Origin: JAIPEL01 sp050115795 | Lineage (GTDB): Bacteria > Desulfobacterota > Desulfobacteria > Desulfobacterales > CAFBRK01 | NCBI GenBank assembly: GCA_050115795.1 | Contig: JASFPT010000102.1 | Location: 1 to 12,574 of the forward strand | Reading direction: 5' to 3' | DNA: 12,574 bases | Part shown: positions 11,445-12,574 of the stretch, in pieces | Layout: each line of letters starts with the position of its first letter | How positions within the stretch are numbered: position 1 is the first letter of the stretch | Translations under genes and position numbers: made by a program | Notes under the pieces: model-generated | What the model was told of the DNA's origin: nothing | Seen by the model: only the letters and a program-made list of their open reading frames with translations | The model's database searches: none

Positions 11445-12290
11445 ATGAAGTTTTCAAAATACCACGCCATCGGCAACGACTACCTCGTGATTCATCCGGA
11501 AGAAGTTCGGGGCGACCTTGCCCCCGATGCCGTCCGCAGGATCTGCCACCGGAACTACGGCGTGGGCTCCGATGGGATTCTGCTGGGGCCGCTGGAAAGC
11601 GATGCCTGCCAATTCGGGCTGAGGATCTTCAACCCCGACGGAAGCAAAGCGGAAAAGAGCGGAAACGGTCTTCGCATCTTTGCACGGTTTCTATGGGATC
11701 GAGGCGCCGTGGGCGACCGTCCGTTCTCCGTCGAAACCGCGGGCGGCGCCGTGTCGTGCCGGGTCGGTGACCAGGGCAGAACGGTCACGGTGGAGATGGG
11801 CGAGGTGAGCTTCGACAGTGCCCGGATTCCGGTTGAAGGGTCTCCCCGAGAGGTGCTGAACGAAGAGATCGAGATCGACGGGCGGCTGCTCCGGTATTGC
11901 GCCGCCACCGTCGGAAACCCCCACTGTGTCGTCTTCTCCGACGACCCGACACCGGAAGAGGCGCGCCGCTTCGGCCCATTGCTGGAGAACGCACCCCGCT
12001 TTCCCAATCGTACCAACGTGCAATTTGTGAAGGTTCTGGACCGCCGCCGCATCCGGATCGAGATCTGGGAGCGGGGGGCAGGATACACCCTTGCCTCCGG
12101 CAGCAGCAGCACGGCTGCCGCCGCCGTCGCCCACCGGCTCGGACGCTGCGACCCGGAAATCGACGTTCACATGCCCGGCGGAAGGATCCACATTGCGCTT
12201 CACGACGGGTTTTTCGCCGCCATGACCGGACCGGTGACCAAGGTCTGCGACGGGGTGATGGCAACAGAAATCTTCGATGAACGGCCTTGA
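11445..12290 (+). CDS. dapF: Diaminopimelate epimerase homologue lacking both catalytic cysteines
   Basis: 281 residues, the normal DapF length, starting MKFSKYHAIGNDYLVI like the family. DapF converts LL- to meso-diaminopimelate for lysine and peptidoglycan, using two cysteines as acid and base. Here the first motif reads NPDGSKAEKSGNGLR with Ser72 in place of the first Cys, and the second reads ERGAGYTLASGSSSTAAAA with Ser218 in place of the second Cys (C217 in E. coli). The rest of the two-lobed fold (ETAGGAVSC, VGNPHCVVF, NVQFVKVLD) is well kept and the frame is open, so this is not decay. It may be a DapF variant, an enzyme for another substrate, or a non-catalytic relative. ATG 11445 is chosen because GAGG at 11434-11437, overlapping the DsrE stop, suits it and is too close to GTG 11439. 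Probable operon with the DsrE gene, nine bases upstream. Confidence 0.8.
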   Translation: MKFSKYHAIGNDYLVIHPEEVRGDLAPDAVRRICHRNYGVGSDGILLGPLESDACQFGLRIFNPDGSKAEKSGNGLRIFARFLWDRGAVGDRPFSVETAGGAVSCRVGDQGRTVTVEMGEVSFDSARIPVEGSPREVLNEEIEIDGRLLRYCAATVGNPHCVVFSDDPTPEEARRFGPLLENAPRFPNRTNVQFVKVLDRRRIRIEIWERGAGYTLASGSSSTAAAAVAHRLGRCDPEIDVHMPGGRIHIALHDGFFAAMTGPVTKVCDGVMATEIFDERP

Positions 12291-12574
12291 CCGGACGGAT
12301 TACAACGCACACCGCTGGGGTTCACCGCCTTTCTCTGCATCCCTGAAAAATGACTTCCCATAAAGCGCCCGGCTCAAACCGAACCCGGGGCTCGCAGCTT
12401 CGGATGCCTCCCGAACCGATACGATTCCGGAACCTTCTTCTACCACTCTAAATACCGTATTCACCGTATTGAAATAACCCCTTTCAGACGGCATGCTGCT
12501 CGCGGACCAACCGTGCCGTACCTGCGGCCGTCATGCGGTCTGCTCAGCGGACCTGCTGCCGGCCAGTCTGACGG
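12291..12574. other. Region after the dapF-like gene, no confident gene
   Basis: I see no supported gene in these 284 bases. A 64-codon minus-strand frame (12300-12494) has no recognisable features. AATACCGTATTCACCGTATT (12451-12470) holds a near-palindrome and two 9-base direct copies of CCGTATT(C/G)A. A short plus-strand frame from ATG 12492 runs to the window end with Cys residues but has no ribosome-binding site and is too short to judge. Confidence 0.4.

Noticed and set aside
12300..12494. A 64-codon minus-strand frame after the dapF-like gene
   Set aside because: There is no recognisable motif, no clear ribosome-binding site and no neighbour support; it is treated as non-coding.
1..12574. 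tRNA genes (including selC), selA/selB, CRISPR arrays, insertion sequences or phage genes
   Set aside because: I looked for T-arm-like GGTTCGA contexts, regularly spaced repeats, transposase motifs and SelA/SelB signatures and found none that hold up by eye. A tRNAscan-SE run would settle the tRNA question.

Overview
The window is GC-rich chromosomal DNA, about 60% GC by eye. It most resembles a selenocysteine-using Desulfobacterota (former Deltaproteobacteria), probably an anaerobe of the sulfate-reducer type. This rests on the gene content: a SelD with its own in-frame UGA, the selenium-metabolism protein YedF, a DsrE-family protein with an in-frame UGA, a short AcsA-type acetyl-CoA synthetase, and a PatZ-like acyl-CoA ligase/acetyltransferase. 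The genus cannot be fixed from the sequence. I found no rRNA, tRNA, CRISPR array, insertion sequence or phage gene.

Layout. Positions 1-218 (-) hold the N-terminus of an AMP-forming acyl-CoA ligase cut by the window edge. Positions 538-1293 (+) are mtgA, a monofunctional peptidoglycan glycosyltransferase. Positions 1482-1799 (+) are a small charged coiled-coil protein. Positions 1800-2266 hold no convincing gene but contain a possible terminator and a hairpin-rich block. Positions 2267-2878 (-) are an exported rhodanese-domain protein.

Positions 3258-8079 form an acyl-activation block: an AMP-forming acetyl-CoA synthetase (+), an acyl carrier protein (+), and, converging on them, an 897-residue ADP-forming acyl-CoA synthetase/GNAT fusion (-). 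The GNAT half belongs to the family that acetylates the catalytic lysine of acetyl-CoA synthetases, and that lysine (K578) is present in the neighbouring enzyme, so enzyme and modifier may sit side by side.

Positions 8447-12290 (+) run in one direction: a YbaK-type aminoacyl-tRNA deacylase, selD, yedF, a possible small membrane protein, a DsrE-family protein and a dapF-like gene. Simple ORF calling breaks two of these. selD is full length only if UGA 9050-9052 is read as selenocysteine (Sec19). The DsrE protein is full length only if UGA 11322-11324 is read as Sec67, giving a U-x-x-C motif that matches the C-x-x-C of the DsrE-like domain of YedF just upstream. The gene that makes the Sec precursor (selenophosphate) therefore lies close to a gene that consumes it.

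The last gene keeps the diaminopimelate epimerase fold signatures but has serine in place of both catalytic cysteines, so its function is open. The main points for a second look are the two recoded UGAs, the cysteine-free DapF homologue and the synthetase/ACP/acetyltransferase cluster.
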